The translations under genes were made by a program, and so were the position numbers. A stretch of DNA of 64,000 nucleotides from Shimia sp. CNT1-13L.2. GTDB taxonomy: Bacteria; Pseudomonadota; Alphaproteobacteria; Rhodobacterales; Rhodobacteraceae. The stretch lies in contig NZ_JANDJO010000002.1 in the NCBI RefSeq assembly GCF_024331145.1, positions 496,001 through 560,000 on the forward strand, read 5' to 3'. Shown here piece after piece: positions 9,083 through 17,360 of the stretch. The notes under the pieces were generated by a model. It did not search any database and was not told the DNA's origin. It worked only from the letters and a program-made list of their open reading frames with translations. Every line of letters begins with the position of its first letter. The first letter of the stretch is position 1.

Positions 9083-9099
9083 GTCACCATATTCTAGGG
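9083..9099 (+). promoter_or_regulatory. Candidate promoter element GTCA-N7-CTAGGG
   Basis: Second copy of the GTCA, seven-base spacer, CTAGGG arrangement, ending 26 bases before the ABC ATPase start. The same layout and distance occur before the DUF3422 and ArgE-like genes. Its function as a -10 region is inferred from position. Confidence 0.45.
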
Positions 9100-9125
9100 G
9101 TAGCTAAAAATGGGGTGAGCGATCC

Positions 9126-10946
9126 ATGTTGGATAACGCCATCGCGTCAATCGAGAACCTGCGCGTCGAGTTCCAGACCAAGAGCGGTCCGGTGGTCGGG
9201 GTCGAGGATGTCTCGTTCAAGGTCAATTCGGGTGAAACGGTTTGTATCGTTGGCGAATCCGGGTCGGGAAAATCAGTTTCGAGCCTGTCGTTGATGCGGC
9301 TTGTGGAGTTCGGAGGCGGGGAAATCGCCGGCGGTCGCCTGTTGTTCGATCGCCGCGATGGTGGTGAGACGGATCTTGCCGGAACCGAGCAGGACTTGAT
9401 GCGGACGATTCGCGGCAATGAAATCGGAATGATTTTTCAGGAGCCGATGACAGCATTGAATCCTGTGTTCACTGTTGGCCGGCAACTGACCGAAGGCCTG
9501 CGGTTGCACAAGAAGATGAGCAAAGACGCGGCCGAGGCGCGGGCGCTGGAACTGCTCAAGCAGGTGCGCATTCCCGAGCCGGAGCGCCGCATGAAGCAAT
9601 ATCCGCACGAATTGTCGGGCGGGATGCGTCAGCGCGTGGTAATTGCCATGGCGATGGCCTGCGAGCCGCGCCTGTTGATCGCGGACGAACCGACAACCGC
9701 GCTGGACGTGACGATCCAGGCGGAAATCCTTGCGCTGATGGACCGCCTGAAGCGCGAAACCGGGACGGCGGTGATGTTCATCACGCACGACATGGCGGTT
9801 GTGGCGCAGATGGCGGACCGCGTTGTTGTCATGTTCCGTGGCAACAAGGTGGAAGAGGGGACGGTCGAGGAAATCTTCGAGAACCCCAAGCACGACTATA
9901 CCAAGGCGCTTTTGGCGGCGGTTCCCAAGCTGGGCGAAATGACGGGAACGGATTTGCCGCGTCCGATGAAACTTTTTGGTGTCGAGGGGCAGAACCTTGA
10001 TCCGATCCCCGGTGTCGACGAACCCATTCTTGAAGTGAAAAACCTCGTGACGCGCTTTCCGGTTCAGGGCGGGCTGTTGCGCCGGACCGTGGCCAATGTG
10101 CATGCGGTCGAAGATGTATCCTTTACGGTGAACAAGGGGCAGACCCTGTCGCTCGTGGGCGAATCTGGCTGCGGCAAGTCGACAGCGGGCCGCTCTATCC
10201 TGCGTCTTGTGGAGCCGATGGCCGGGGAAGTCCTGTTTGACGACGTGGATGTGATGTCGCTGAACCAATCGCAGTTGCACAAGGTGCGCCGCGATATGCA
10301 GATGATCTTCCAGGATCCCTTTGCCTCGCTCAATCCGCAGATGCAGCTGATGGAGCAGGTGGCGGAACCGATGCGCAACTATGGCACCCATTCGGGAAGC
10401 GAGTTGCAGGATCGCGTGGCACATCTGTTTGACCGGGTAGAGCTGCCGCGCAGTTTCATGAAGCGCTATCCGCATGAATTGTCGGGTGGCCAACGCCAGC
10501 GGATTGCGATTGCACGTGCGCTTGCGCTGAACCCCAAGCTGATCGTGGCGGACGAAGCCGTTTCGGCGCTGGACGTGTCGGTTCAGGCGCAGGTTCTGAA
10601 CTTGATGATGGAGTTGCAGGCAGAATTGAACCTGTCCTACCTGTTCATCAGTCACGACATGGCTGTCGTTGAGCGGGTGAGCCACTATGTCGGGGTGATG
10701 TATCTGGGGCGGATCGTGGAACTGGGGCCGCGGCGTGCGGTCTTTGAAAATCCGCAGCACGCTTATACGCAGGCCCTGATGAAGGCGGTTCCGATTGCCG
10801 ACCCGCGTCAGCGCAAGTCCGAGAAGGACCTGAACTTCAAGCCGATCCCATCGCCGATCCACCCTATTGGTCACGAGCCGGGGCCGTCGGAGTATTTCGA
10901 GGTGACGCCGGGCCACAAGGTTCTGCGTTCGGACAGCGGGTACTGA
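9126..10946 (+). CDS. Fused double ATPase of peptide-type ABC transporter (DppD-DppF-like)
   Basis: A 606-residue cytoplasmic protein with two complete ABC ATPase domains in tandem, equivalent to OppD/DppD fused to OppF/DppF. Domain 1 has Walker A GESGSGKS at 43-50, signature LSGGMRQR near 163 and Walker B LLIADEPTTALD. Domain 2 has Walker A GESGCGKST near 345, signature LSGGQRQR and a Walker B reading LIVADEAVSALD, with Ala where Pro is usual. A C-terminal tail after domain 2 (VPIADPRQRK, HPIGHEPGP) matches the oligopeptide ATPase C-terminal domain. It is transcribed divergently from the binding protein and permeases it should energise. Confidence 0.93.
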   Translation: MLDNAIASIENLRVEFQTKSGPVVGVEDVSFKVNSGETVCIVGESGSGKSVSSLSLMRLVEFGGGEIAGGRLLFDRRDGGETDLAGTEQDLMRTIRGNEIGMIFQEPMTALNPVFTVGRQLTEGLRLHKKMSKDAAEARALELLKQVRIPEPERRMKQYPHELSGGMRQRVVIAMAMACEPRLLIADEPTTALDVTIQAEILALMDRLKRETGTAVMFITHDMAVVAQMADRVVVMFRGNKVEEGTVEEIFENPKHDYTKALLAAVPKLGEMTGTDLPRPMKLFGVEGQNLDPIPGVDEPILEVKNLVTRFPVQGGLLRRTVANVHAVEDVSFTVNKGQTLSLVGESGCGKSTAGRSILRLVEPMAGEVLFDDVDVMSLNQSQLHKVRRDMQMIFQDPFASLNPQMQLMEQVAEPMRNYGTHSGSELQDRVAHLFDRVELPRSFMKRYPHELSGGQRQRIAIARALALNPKLIVADEAVSALDVSVQAQVLNLMMELQAELNLSYLFISHDMAVVERVSHYVGVMYLGRIVELGPRRAVFENPQHAYTQALMKAVPIADPRQRKSEKDLNFKPIPSPIHPIGHEPGPSEYFEVTPGHKVLRSDSGY

Positions 10947-11088
10947 CATTTTCGGAGGAAGCGTGGCTGAGTGCTGTGCTTCCTCATTATTGTGCATCGA
11001 CGTTGCGTCTGATCGATCCCGGCCAGAAGTGGGTTTGGGTGCATCGAATTTGGTGGGATACGGGTGATCTTTTGACATTTTCCCTTTG

Positions 11089-11105
11089 GTCAAAACGCTC
11101 TAGGC
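11089..11105 (+). promoter_or_regulatory. Candidate promoter element GTCA-N7-CTAGGC
   Basis: Third copy of the GTCA-N7-CTAGG motif, ending 25 bases before the ArgE-like start. It matches the copy at 2412-2428 over GGTCAAAA-N4-CTAGG. A TTGACA (11072-11077) stands 22 bases before CTAGGC, rather far for a classical -35. Promoter role inferred. Confidence 0.45.
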
Positions 11106-11130
11106 TCCCTTCGAATCCAGCGAGGGAAAA

Positions 11131-12294
11131 ATGGGTGAGCGACTAACTCCTAGGGAGATTCTTGATAAGCTCGTGGGCTTTCCCACGGTCAGCCGTGACA
11201 GCAACCTGCCATTGATCGAGTGGGTGGATGACTATCTGAAGGGTCATGGCATCGAAGCGCATCGTCACTATGACGAAACCAATGAAAAGGCGGCGCTTTT
11301 TGCACATGTCGGTCCCTGGGAAGAGGGCGGCGTGGTGTTGTCAGGGCATACGGACGTGGTGCCGGTGGATGGTCAGCCCTGGGGCACCGATCCGTTCAGC
11401 GTTGTTGAAAAGGATGGCAAGCTTTTCGGGCGTGGCACCTGTGACATGAAGGGCTTTGACGCGCTGGCGATCTGGGCGCTTGTCGAAGGGCATTACAGTG
11501 ACCTCAGGCGGCCGCTGCAACTGGCGTTGAGCTATGACGAGGAGATCGGCTGTCTTGGGGCGCCGCCGATGATCCGCGCGATGCAGCCGATTGTGCCCAA
11601 GGCCAGCGCGGTCATTGTCGGGGAGCCTTCGATGATGCAGGCGGTGACCGGGCACAAGGGCGGCTTTGGCTATCACCTGCATGTGCAGGGCTTCGAGGTG
11701 CATTCGTCGATCCTGCACACCGGGGTGAACGCGATCCTGTATGGGGCGAAGATCATCGAGTGGGTGAACGAGATGAATGCCGCCAATATGGCCGCCGAGC
11801 CGGGCGAGATTGCCGCGATGTTCGATCCGCCGTTCACCACATTGCATGTGGGCACGATCAAGGGCGGCACAGCGCATAACATCACTGCCAAGGATTGCTG
11901 GTTCGGTGTGGATTTCCGGGTGGTGCCCGGTGATGACGTTGAAGACTGGCGCAAGCGGTTCCTGGCCAAGGTGGCCGAGGTCGAAGCGATGATGCAGGCC
12001 GTGGTGCCGGAGACCAGGATTTCGCTGGAAGAACGGTTCCAGCTTCCGGGACTGGTGCCGGAAGAGAATGGCGAAGCGGAAAGCATCGTGCGCCGACTGA
12101 CGGGGGACAACGCCAGCCATGTTGTCAGCTATGGCACGGAGGGCGGACAGTTCCAGGAAGGCGGCTACTCTGCCGTGATCTGCGGACCGGGTGACATTGC
12201 GCAGGCGCACCAGCCCAACGAATACCTGACCGTGGCACAGTTCGAGGCCGGGCAGGGGTTCATGGCACGATTGCTGGATTTGTTGCGAGGATGA
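11131..12294 (+). CDS. argE: Acetylornithine deacetylase (ArgE-like, M20 family)
   Basis: A 387-residue M20 metallopeptidase-family deacetylase. Metal ligands and catalytic residues are visible: His73 and Asp75 in SGHTDVVP, Asp105 in GTCDMKGFD, the Glu-Glu pair in SYDEEIGC, and a late His in AQAHQPNEY. Family members hydrolyse N-acetyl-L-ornithine to ornithine and acetate, but many close relatives in catabolic clusters act on other N-acyl amino acids. Here it overlaps the following FAD oxidase by 4 bases (ATGA) and follows a peptide-type importer, so a catabolic deacylase is as likely as arginine biosynthesis. A GAGGG ribosome site precedes the ATG. Confidence 0.85.
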   Translation: MGERLTPREILDKLVGFPTVSRDSNLPLIEWVDDYLKGHGIEAHRHYDETNEKAALFAHVGPWEEGGVVLSGHTDVVPVDGQPWGTDPFSVVEKDGKLFGRGTCDMKGFDALAIWALVEGHYSDLRRPLQLALSYDEEIGCLGAPPMIRAMQPIVPKASAVIVGEPSMMQAVTGHKGGFGYHLHVQGFEVHSSILHTGVNAILYGAKIIEWVNEMNAANMAAEPGEIAAMFDPPFTTLHVGTIKGGTAHNITAKDCWFGVDFRVVPGDDVEDWRKRFLAKVAEVEAMMQAVVPETRISLEERFQLPGLVPEENGEAESIVRRLTGDNASHVVSYGTEGGQFQEGGYSAVICGPGDIAQAHQPNEYLTVAQFEAGQGFMARLLDLLRG

Positions 12295-13646
12295 CGGGGC
12301 AGATGGCAGGCTTTCCGATTTCCTTGGGCAATGCGCCCGAGTTTGAAGGGGCGCTGCCAGAGGCGGCGGATGTCGTGATCATCGGTGCCGGCGTGATCGG
12401 TATCGCCAGCGCCTATTACCTTGCCAAGAAGGGGCTGAAACCGGTTGTCGTTGAAAAGGGCCGTGTTGCGGGGGAACAGTCTTCGCGCAACTGGGGCTGG
12501 ATTCGGCAGCAGGGGCGTGACCTTGCCGAAATCCCAATCATGGTGGAGGCAAACCGTCTTTGGAAAGAGATCGCCGAGGCGGTGGACGAAGACATTGGTC
12601 TCAATATCTGTGGCCTGACCTATTTTGCCGAGACGCAAGAGGCGCTGGCGGTTTACGAGGACTGGCTGGAGCAGGCGCGCCCGCTTGGGGTGGACAGTGT
12701 GATCCTGTCGCCCGCCGAGATCGAAGCCAAGTTTCCCGGCATGACCAAGAGCTATGTCGGTGCGTTGCATACGCCCTCAGATATGCGGGCCGAACCGTTT
12801 CTGGCGGTGCCTGCGCTGGCGCGGGCGGCTGTTGCGGCGGGGGCGGTGATTGTCGAGGACTGCGCGGCGCGGGTGCTGGAACGGGAAAACGGCCGTGTCA
12901 GTGGCCTTGTGACCGAGAAGGGCTGCATTCGCACGCAGGAGGTGATCGTTGCAGGGGGGAGTTGGTCTTCGTTGTTCCTGCGCAACGAAGGGGTCAATAT
13001 TCCCCAGCTTTCGGTGCGTGCGACGGTGGTGCAGACCGGCGAAGTTCCCGACATTCATCAGGGCGGTGCCAATGGGTCCAAACTGGCGTTCCGGCGGCGG
13101 GAGGATGGGGGCTATACGCTGGCGGCGTCAGGGTTTCATGAGACTTTTGTCGGGCCGGACTGTTTCCGGCATTTCCGCACCTACCTACCGCAGTTGATGG
13201 AAGCGCCGTTTTCACACAATTACCGCCCGATGTCGCCCAAGGGATACCCTGATGGCTGGGGGACCAGACGGCGGTGGCGTGGCGGGGACGTGACGCCGTT
13301 TGAGAAGATGCGCATCCTTGATCCGGCGCCGAATGCCCGCAAGGTCGAGGAAATCCGCGCGCGGTTTGAGGCGCTGTTTCCGGCGCTGGGCAAGGTCGAG
13401 GTTGAACGCAGCTGGGCAGGCATGATCGACGCGACACCCGACGTGGTGCCGGTGGTGGATCGTGCTCCGGTCGAGGGGTTGTCGATCTGTACCGGCATGT
13501 GCGGGCACGGGTTTGGGATTGGTCCGGCCTTTGGGCGGATCATGGCGGATATGGTGACCGGCGGCGACGTGGGGCATGACCTGCATCGCTTTCGGTTGTC
13601 CCGTTTTTCGGATGGCTCAAAGTTGATCCTTGGGCCGGATCTCTGA
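12291..13646 (+). CDS. FAD-dependent oxidoreductase (DAO/glycine oxidase-like)
   Basis: A 451-residue flavoenzyme of the DAO superfamily (D-amino acid, glycine and sarcosine oxidase relatives). The Rossmann FAD loop GAGVIG is at residues 32-37, followed by a Glu (VVVEKG) that should bind the ribose. The motif SSRNWGWIRQQGRD and the C-terminal MCGHGFGIGPAFGR are typical of oxidoreductases acting on amino acids or amines. It is translationally coupled to the ArgE-like gene by an ATGA overlap and is followed after 24 bp by two amidohydrolase genes, suggesting that an amine or amino acid released by hydrolysis is oxidatively deaminated. The exact substrate is unknown. Confidence 0.88.
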   Translation: MTGQMAGFPISLGNAPEFEGALPEAADVVIIGAGVIGIASAYYLAKKGLKPVVVEKGRVAGEQSSRNWGWIRQQGRDLAEIPIMVEANRLWKEIAEAVDEDIGLNICGLTYFAETQEALAVYEDWLEQARPLGVDSVILSPAEIEAKFPGMTKSYVGALHTPSDMRAEPFLAVPALARAAVAAGAVIVEDCAARVLERENGRVSGLVTEKGCIRTQEVIVAGGSWSSLFLRNEGVNIPQLSVRATVVQTGEVPDIHQGGANGSKLAFRRREDGGYTLAASGFHETFVGPDCFRHFRTYLPQLMEAPFSHNYRPMSPKGYPDGWGTRRRWRGGDVTPFEKMRILDPAPNARKVEEIRARFEALFPALGKVEVERSWAGMIDATPDVVPVVDRAPVEGLSICTGMCGHGFGIGPAFGRIMADMVTGGDVGHDLHRFRLSRFSDGSKLILGPDL

Positions 13647-13670
13647 TTTGCAGTTTTGAGGGGGTGTGCA

Positions 13671-14849
13671 ATGGCTGTAAGAAATCGTTTGGCAGAAATG
13701 CATGAAGAAATCACCGGATGGCGGCGGCATCTGCATGCCAATCCTGAGCTGATGTATGACGTGCACGAGACCGCGGCCTTTGTCGAAAGGCGTCTGAAAG
13801 AGTTTGGTGTCGACGAGATTGTACCGGGTATTGGCCGCACCGGTGTGGTCGGTGTCATCAAGGGGCAGAGCGATGTCTCGGGGCGTGTGATCGGGCTTCG
13901 GGCCGATATGGACGCGCTGCCGATCGAAGAGGCGACGGGGCTGGACTATGCCTCGACCGTTCCGGGCAAGATGCATGCCTGCGGGCATGACGGGCATACG
14001 TCGATGCTTCTTGGTGCGGCCAAGTACCTTGCGGAGACCCGCAATTTCGACGGTACTGTCGTCCTTATCTTCCAGCCAGCCGAAGAAGGCGGCGCGGGGG
14101 GCAAGGCCATGTGTGACGATGGGATGATGGATCGTTGGGGGGTGCAGGAGGTTTATGGCCTGCACAACTATCCCGGTCTGCCGGTGGGCGAGTTTGCCAT
14201 CCGGCCCGGACCGTTGATGGCGTCGGCGGATGAGTTCGAGATCGTGGTGACAGGGCGCGGAGGCCATGCGGCGGCCCCGCATGAGGCGATTGATACCACC
14301 CTCGTGGCGTCGCAGATCGTTGTGTCGCTGCAAAGCATCGTGGCGCGTACCGTTGATCCGGTAAAGCGGGTGGTGGTGACCGTGGGAACATTCAACACCG
14401 ACAGCAACGCGTCGAACGTGATTGCCCACACGGTGCGGATGAAAGGCACGGTGCGCACGCTTGATCCCGAATATCGTCAGATCGCCGAAGAGCGTATCCG
14501 GGCTATTGCCGAACATACCGCCCTGGCCTATGGGGCGACGGCCAAGATGACCTGGACCGATGGATACCCCGTGACGGTGAATACCGAGGAGCACACGGGC
14601 TATGCCGCCGAGGCCGCGCGCGCGGTGGCCGGGGACAGCAAAGTCGATGACATGACCGCGCCGGTGATGCCGGCAGAGGATTTCTCGTTCATGCTTGAAG
14701 AGCGTCCGGGAGCCTATATCTTCCTTGGGAATGGCGACACGCAGATGTGCCACCATCCTCAATACGTATTTGATGACGACGCGATTCCGGTTGGGTGTAG
14801 CTGGTTCGCGGAGTTGGTTGAGCGGCGGATGCCGCTTACCAAGGACTGA
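13671..14849 (+). CDS. M20 family amidohydrolase (hippurate hydrolase-like), copy 1
   Basis: A 392-residue M20D amidohydrolase. The metal site motif MHACGHDGHT spans 101-110, the LRADMDALP stretch is at 77-85, and an EEGG pair follows, all standard for hippurate hydrolase/IAA-amino acid hydrolase/N-acyl-L-amino acid amidohydrolases. The start is the ATG with GAGGGGG upstream; an earlier TTG at 13656 is less likely. It is followed 19 bp later by a close paralogue that aligns without gaps over at least the first 110 residues, a tandem duplication. Probable role: cleavage of N-acyl or amide-linked amino acids brought in by the upstream importer. Confidence 0.9.
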   Translation: MAVRNRLAEMHEEITGWRRHLHANPELMYDVHETAAFVERRLKEFGVDEIVPGIGRTGVVGVIKGQSDVSGRVIGLRADMDALPIEEATGLDYASTVPGKMHACGHDGHTSMLLGAAKYLAETRNFDGTVVLIFQPAEEGGAGGKAMCDDGMMDRWGVQEVYGLHNYPGLPVGEFAIRPGPLMASADEFEIVVTGRGGHAAAPHEAIDTTLVASQIVVSLQSIVARTVDPVKRVVVTVGTFNTDSNASNVIAHTVRMKGTVRTLDPEYRQIAEERIRAIAEHTALAYGATAKMTWTDGYPVTVNTEEHTGYAAEAARAVAGDSKVDDMTAPVMPAEDFSFMLEERPGAYIFLGNGDTQMCHHPQYVFDDDAIPVGCSWFAELVERRMPLTKD

Positions 14850-14868
14850 CCAGAAAAGGAGCGAACAG

Positions 14869-16032
14869 ATGCCAGTCAAAAACCGTTTTGCCGAACTGCA
14901 GGCAGAGATTACCGAATGGCGGCGGGACATTCACGAGAACCCCGAGATCCTTTTCGAAACCCATCGCACCTCGGCTTTGGTGGCCGAGAAACTTGAGGCC
15001 TTTGGCTGTGACGAGGTGGTCACGGGCATCGGGCGCACCGGCGTTGTTGGTGTGATTAAGGGCAAGGAGACCGGATCGGGCAAGGTGATTGGTCTGCGGG
15101 CTGACATGGACGCCCTGCCGATCCACGAGCAGACGGGTTTGGGCTATGCCTCGAAGACGCCGGGCGCGATGCACGCCTGTGGCCACGACGGTCACACGGC
15201 GATGTTGCTTGGTGCGGCCAAGTACCTGTCGGAGACCCGCAACTTTGATGGCACCGTGGTCGTGATCTTCCAGCCCGCCGAAGAAGGTGGAGGTGGCGGC
15301 AAGGAAATGTGCGATGACGGCATGATGGACCGCTGGGGCATTCAGGAGGTCTATGGCATGCACAACTGGCCGGGCAAACCGGTTGGGTCCTTTGCCATCC
15401 GTCCGGGGGCGTTCTTTGCGGCGACCGATACCTTCGACATTGTGTTCGAAGGCAAGGGTGGCCACGCGGCGAAACCGCAGGAGACGGTGGACACGACCGT
15501 GATGACCGCGCAGGCGGTTCTGGCGCTTCAGACCGTAGCAAGCCGCAACGCCGATCCGGTGGACCAGATCGTTGTGTCGGTCACCTCTTTCGAGACCTCT
15601 TCGAATGCCTACAACGTGATCCCGCAGAAGACCCATCTGAAGGGCACCGTGCGCACCATGAGCCACGCGATGCGCGATCTTGCCGAAACCCGCATCAAGG
15701 AGATCTGCACTGGCATCGCCGCCACCTTTGGCGGTTCGGTCGCAGTGGATTACCATCGTGGCTATCCGGTGATGGTGAACACCGAAGAGCAGACCGAATT
15801 TGCCGCGGATGTGGCCCGCGCCGTTAGTGGCCAGTGTGATGACGCGCCGCTGGTGATGGGCGGTGAAGATTTTGCCTTCATGCTGGAAGAGCGCCCCGGC
15901 GCCTATATCCTTGTTGGCAATGGCGATACGGCGATGGTGCACCACCCCGAGTACAACTTCAACGACGACGCCATTCCGGCGGGGTGCAGCTGGTGGGCAG
16001 AGATTGTCGAGCAGCGGATGCCTGCCGCGTAA
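14869..16032 (+). CDS. M20 family amidohydrolase (hippurate hydrolase-like), copy 2
   Basis: A 387-residue paralogue of the preceding gene with the same motifs (MHACGHDGHT at 101-110, LRADMDALPI, EEGGGGG, MVNTEEQTEFA). An AAAAGGA ribosome site fixes the ATG at 14869; a longer open frame starting within the previous gene is not needed. Differences between copies cluster after residue 110 and in the lid domain, consistent with altered substrate choice. It ends the plus-strand cassette begun by the ABC ATPase and converges on waaA. Confidence 0.9.
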   Translation: MPVKNRFAELQAEITEWRRDIHENPEILFETHRTSALVAEKLEAFGCDEVVTGIGRTGVVGVIKGKETGSGKVIGLRADMDALPIHEQTGLGYASKTPGAMHACGHDGHTAMLLGAAKYLSETRNFDGTVVVIFQPAEEGGGGGKEMCDDGMMDRWGIQEVYGMHNWPGKPVGSFAIRPGAFFAATDTFDIVFEGKGGHAAKPQETVDTTVMTAQAVLALQTVASRNADPVDQIVVSVTSFETSSNAYNVIPQKTHLKGTVRTMSHAMRDLAETRIKEICTGIAATFGGSVAVDYHRGYPVMVNTEEQTEFAADVARAVSGQCDDAPLVMGGEDFAFMLEERPGAYILVGNGDTAMVHHPEYNFNDDAIPAGCSWWAEIVEQRMPAA

Positions 16033-16082
16033 GCGTTTGAAATAAGAAAATTTTGAAGGGGTCGCGCCGCGAGGTGCGGCCC

Positions 16083-17360
16083 TTATTTCATGAGGTCAAG
16101 CAGATCGCGCAGGACGTCCTGGCGGATGTTCTGGGCAGAGGCCACATAGGCGCGGGCGTTGTCTGCGAGAGACGTCTGCTGGGGGTCCTTCAGAAGGCGG
16201 GCGACGGTCGTGCCGAGGGCCTGGGCGTCTGCGACCTCAAGACAGGCCGCGTGGTTTTTCATCTCGCCATAGGCAAGGCTGAAGTTGGCGTGTTGCGGGC
16301 CGTGCAGGATGGCGCAGTCGAAATGGGCGGGTTCGTAGGGGTTGTGCCCGCCGACGGGTGTGAAGGATCCGGCGATAAAGGTGATGGGCGCGAGGTGATA
16401 CCACAGTCCGGTTTCGCCAAGCGTGTCGGCGAGGTAGATCTGGGTGTCCGGGCTTGGTGTTTCGCCCCGGCTGCGCCGTGCAATCGTCCAGCCTTCGGAA
16501 CGCAACTGCGCCTCGATCTCGTTGCCCCGGTCCGGGTGGCGCGGGACAAGGATTTGCAGGGCGTCTGGGCATTGGGCGGTGACGGCGCGGTGCGCTTCGG
16601 TCACGAGAGACTCTTCCCCTGGATGGGTCGAGGACGCCACCCAGATGGGCCGCGTGCCGATCTGGGCTTTCAGCTTTGCCGCCTCGTCTGCGTCGAAGGG
16701 CAGGGGGGCGGAGGCGGCTTTCATGTCGCCAGTGGTGCACAGGGCGCTGCGTGGTGCGCCGAGGAGTTCGAGGGCCTGTTCGGTGCCGCGGACCTGACAG
16801 AGGATACAGTCGAAGCGGGTAAAGAGGGCGCGGGCGGTGGCGGAGAGTTTTTGCCATTGGGTCAGCGACTTGGCCGACAGGCGGGCGTTGATCAGGGCCA
16901 GCGGAATGTCCCGCGATTTGGCCTGAAGAATCTGGTTGGGCCAGATTTCGCTTTCGACAAAGACTGCGAGGTCCGGTTTCCAGTGGGACAGGAAACGGCG
17001 CACGGCCTGTGGCGTGTCGATCGGCGAGAACTGGTGCAGGGCGCCATCGGGCAGGCGCTTTTCGGCGAGGGCGGCGGCGGTTCCGGTTGTTGTCGTAACC
17101 AGAACCCGGTGGCCGGCCTCGGTGATTTCCCTGACGAGATCGAGGACCGACAGGAATTCACCGACGCTGACAGTGTGCATCCAGACCAAAGTGCCTTGGG
17201 GGCGCGGTTTGGAGGCATGGCCATTGCGTTCGCGCAGGCGATCCAGCGGGGCGTTGGTGGCGATGAAACGGCGACGTGCGGCGCGCATGGCCAAGGGCGC
17301 GGCAGCAAAGGTCAGCGCCTGATAGAGGCGCGTGACAAACGTCAGAGGGGCGGGAGGCAT
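16083..17360 (-). CDS. waaA: 3-deoxy-D-manno-octulosonic acid transferase
   Basis: A 425-residue membrane-associated glycosyltransferase that adds Kdo to lipid A precursor in lipopolysaccharide synthesis. Family marks seen are MHTVSVGEFLS (the usual WxHxxSxGE acceptor-site region), ESEIWPNQI, ASSTHPGEE, and GGHNPYEPAHFDCAILHGPQ near the C-terminus. An N-terminal hydrophobic stretch (FAAAPLAM) fits membrane attachment. Its ATG overlaps the moaA stop by one base (TGATG), so it is co-transcribed with an unrelated cofactor gene. No other LPS gene is adjacent. Confidence 0.95.
   Translation of the reverse strand: MPPAPLTFVTRLYQALTFAAAPLAMRAARRRFIATNAPLDRLRERNGHASKPRPQGTLVWMHTVSVGEFLSVLDLVREITEAGHRVLVTTTTGTAAALAEKRLPDGALHQFSPIDTPQAVRRFLSHWKPDLAVFVESEIWPNQILQAKSRDIPLALINARLSAKSLTQWQKLSATARALFTRFDCILCQVRGTEQALELLGAPRSALCTTGDMKAASAPLPFDADEAAKLKAQIGTRPIWVASSTHPGEESLVTEAHRAVTAQCPDALQILVPRHPDRGNEIEAQLRSEGWTIARRSRGETPSPDTQIYLADTLGETGLWYHLAPITFIAGSFTPVGGHNPYEPAHFDCAILHGPQHANFSLAYGEMKNHAACLEVADAQALGTTVARLLKDPQQTSLADNARAYVASAQNIRQDVLRDLLDLMK

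Noticed and set aside
10955-10985. GAGGAAGC / GCTTCCTC inverted repeat after the ABC ATPase gene
   Set aside because: The 15-base loop and lack of a T tract make it a poor terminator; not strong enough to list as a feature.
12600-13141. Glycine-rich plus-strand frames within the FAD oxidase gene
   Set aside because: Out-of-frame shadows; the true frame carries the FAD-binding loop and full family length.
16057-16083. GCCGC / GCGGC hairpin between the second amidohydrolase and waaA
   Set aside because: Only a 5-bp core stem and no adjacent T run on either strand; could be chance in GC-rich sequence.
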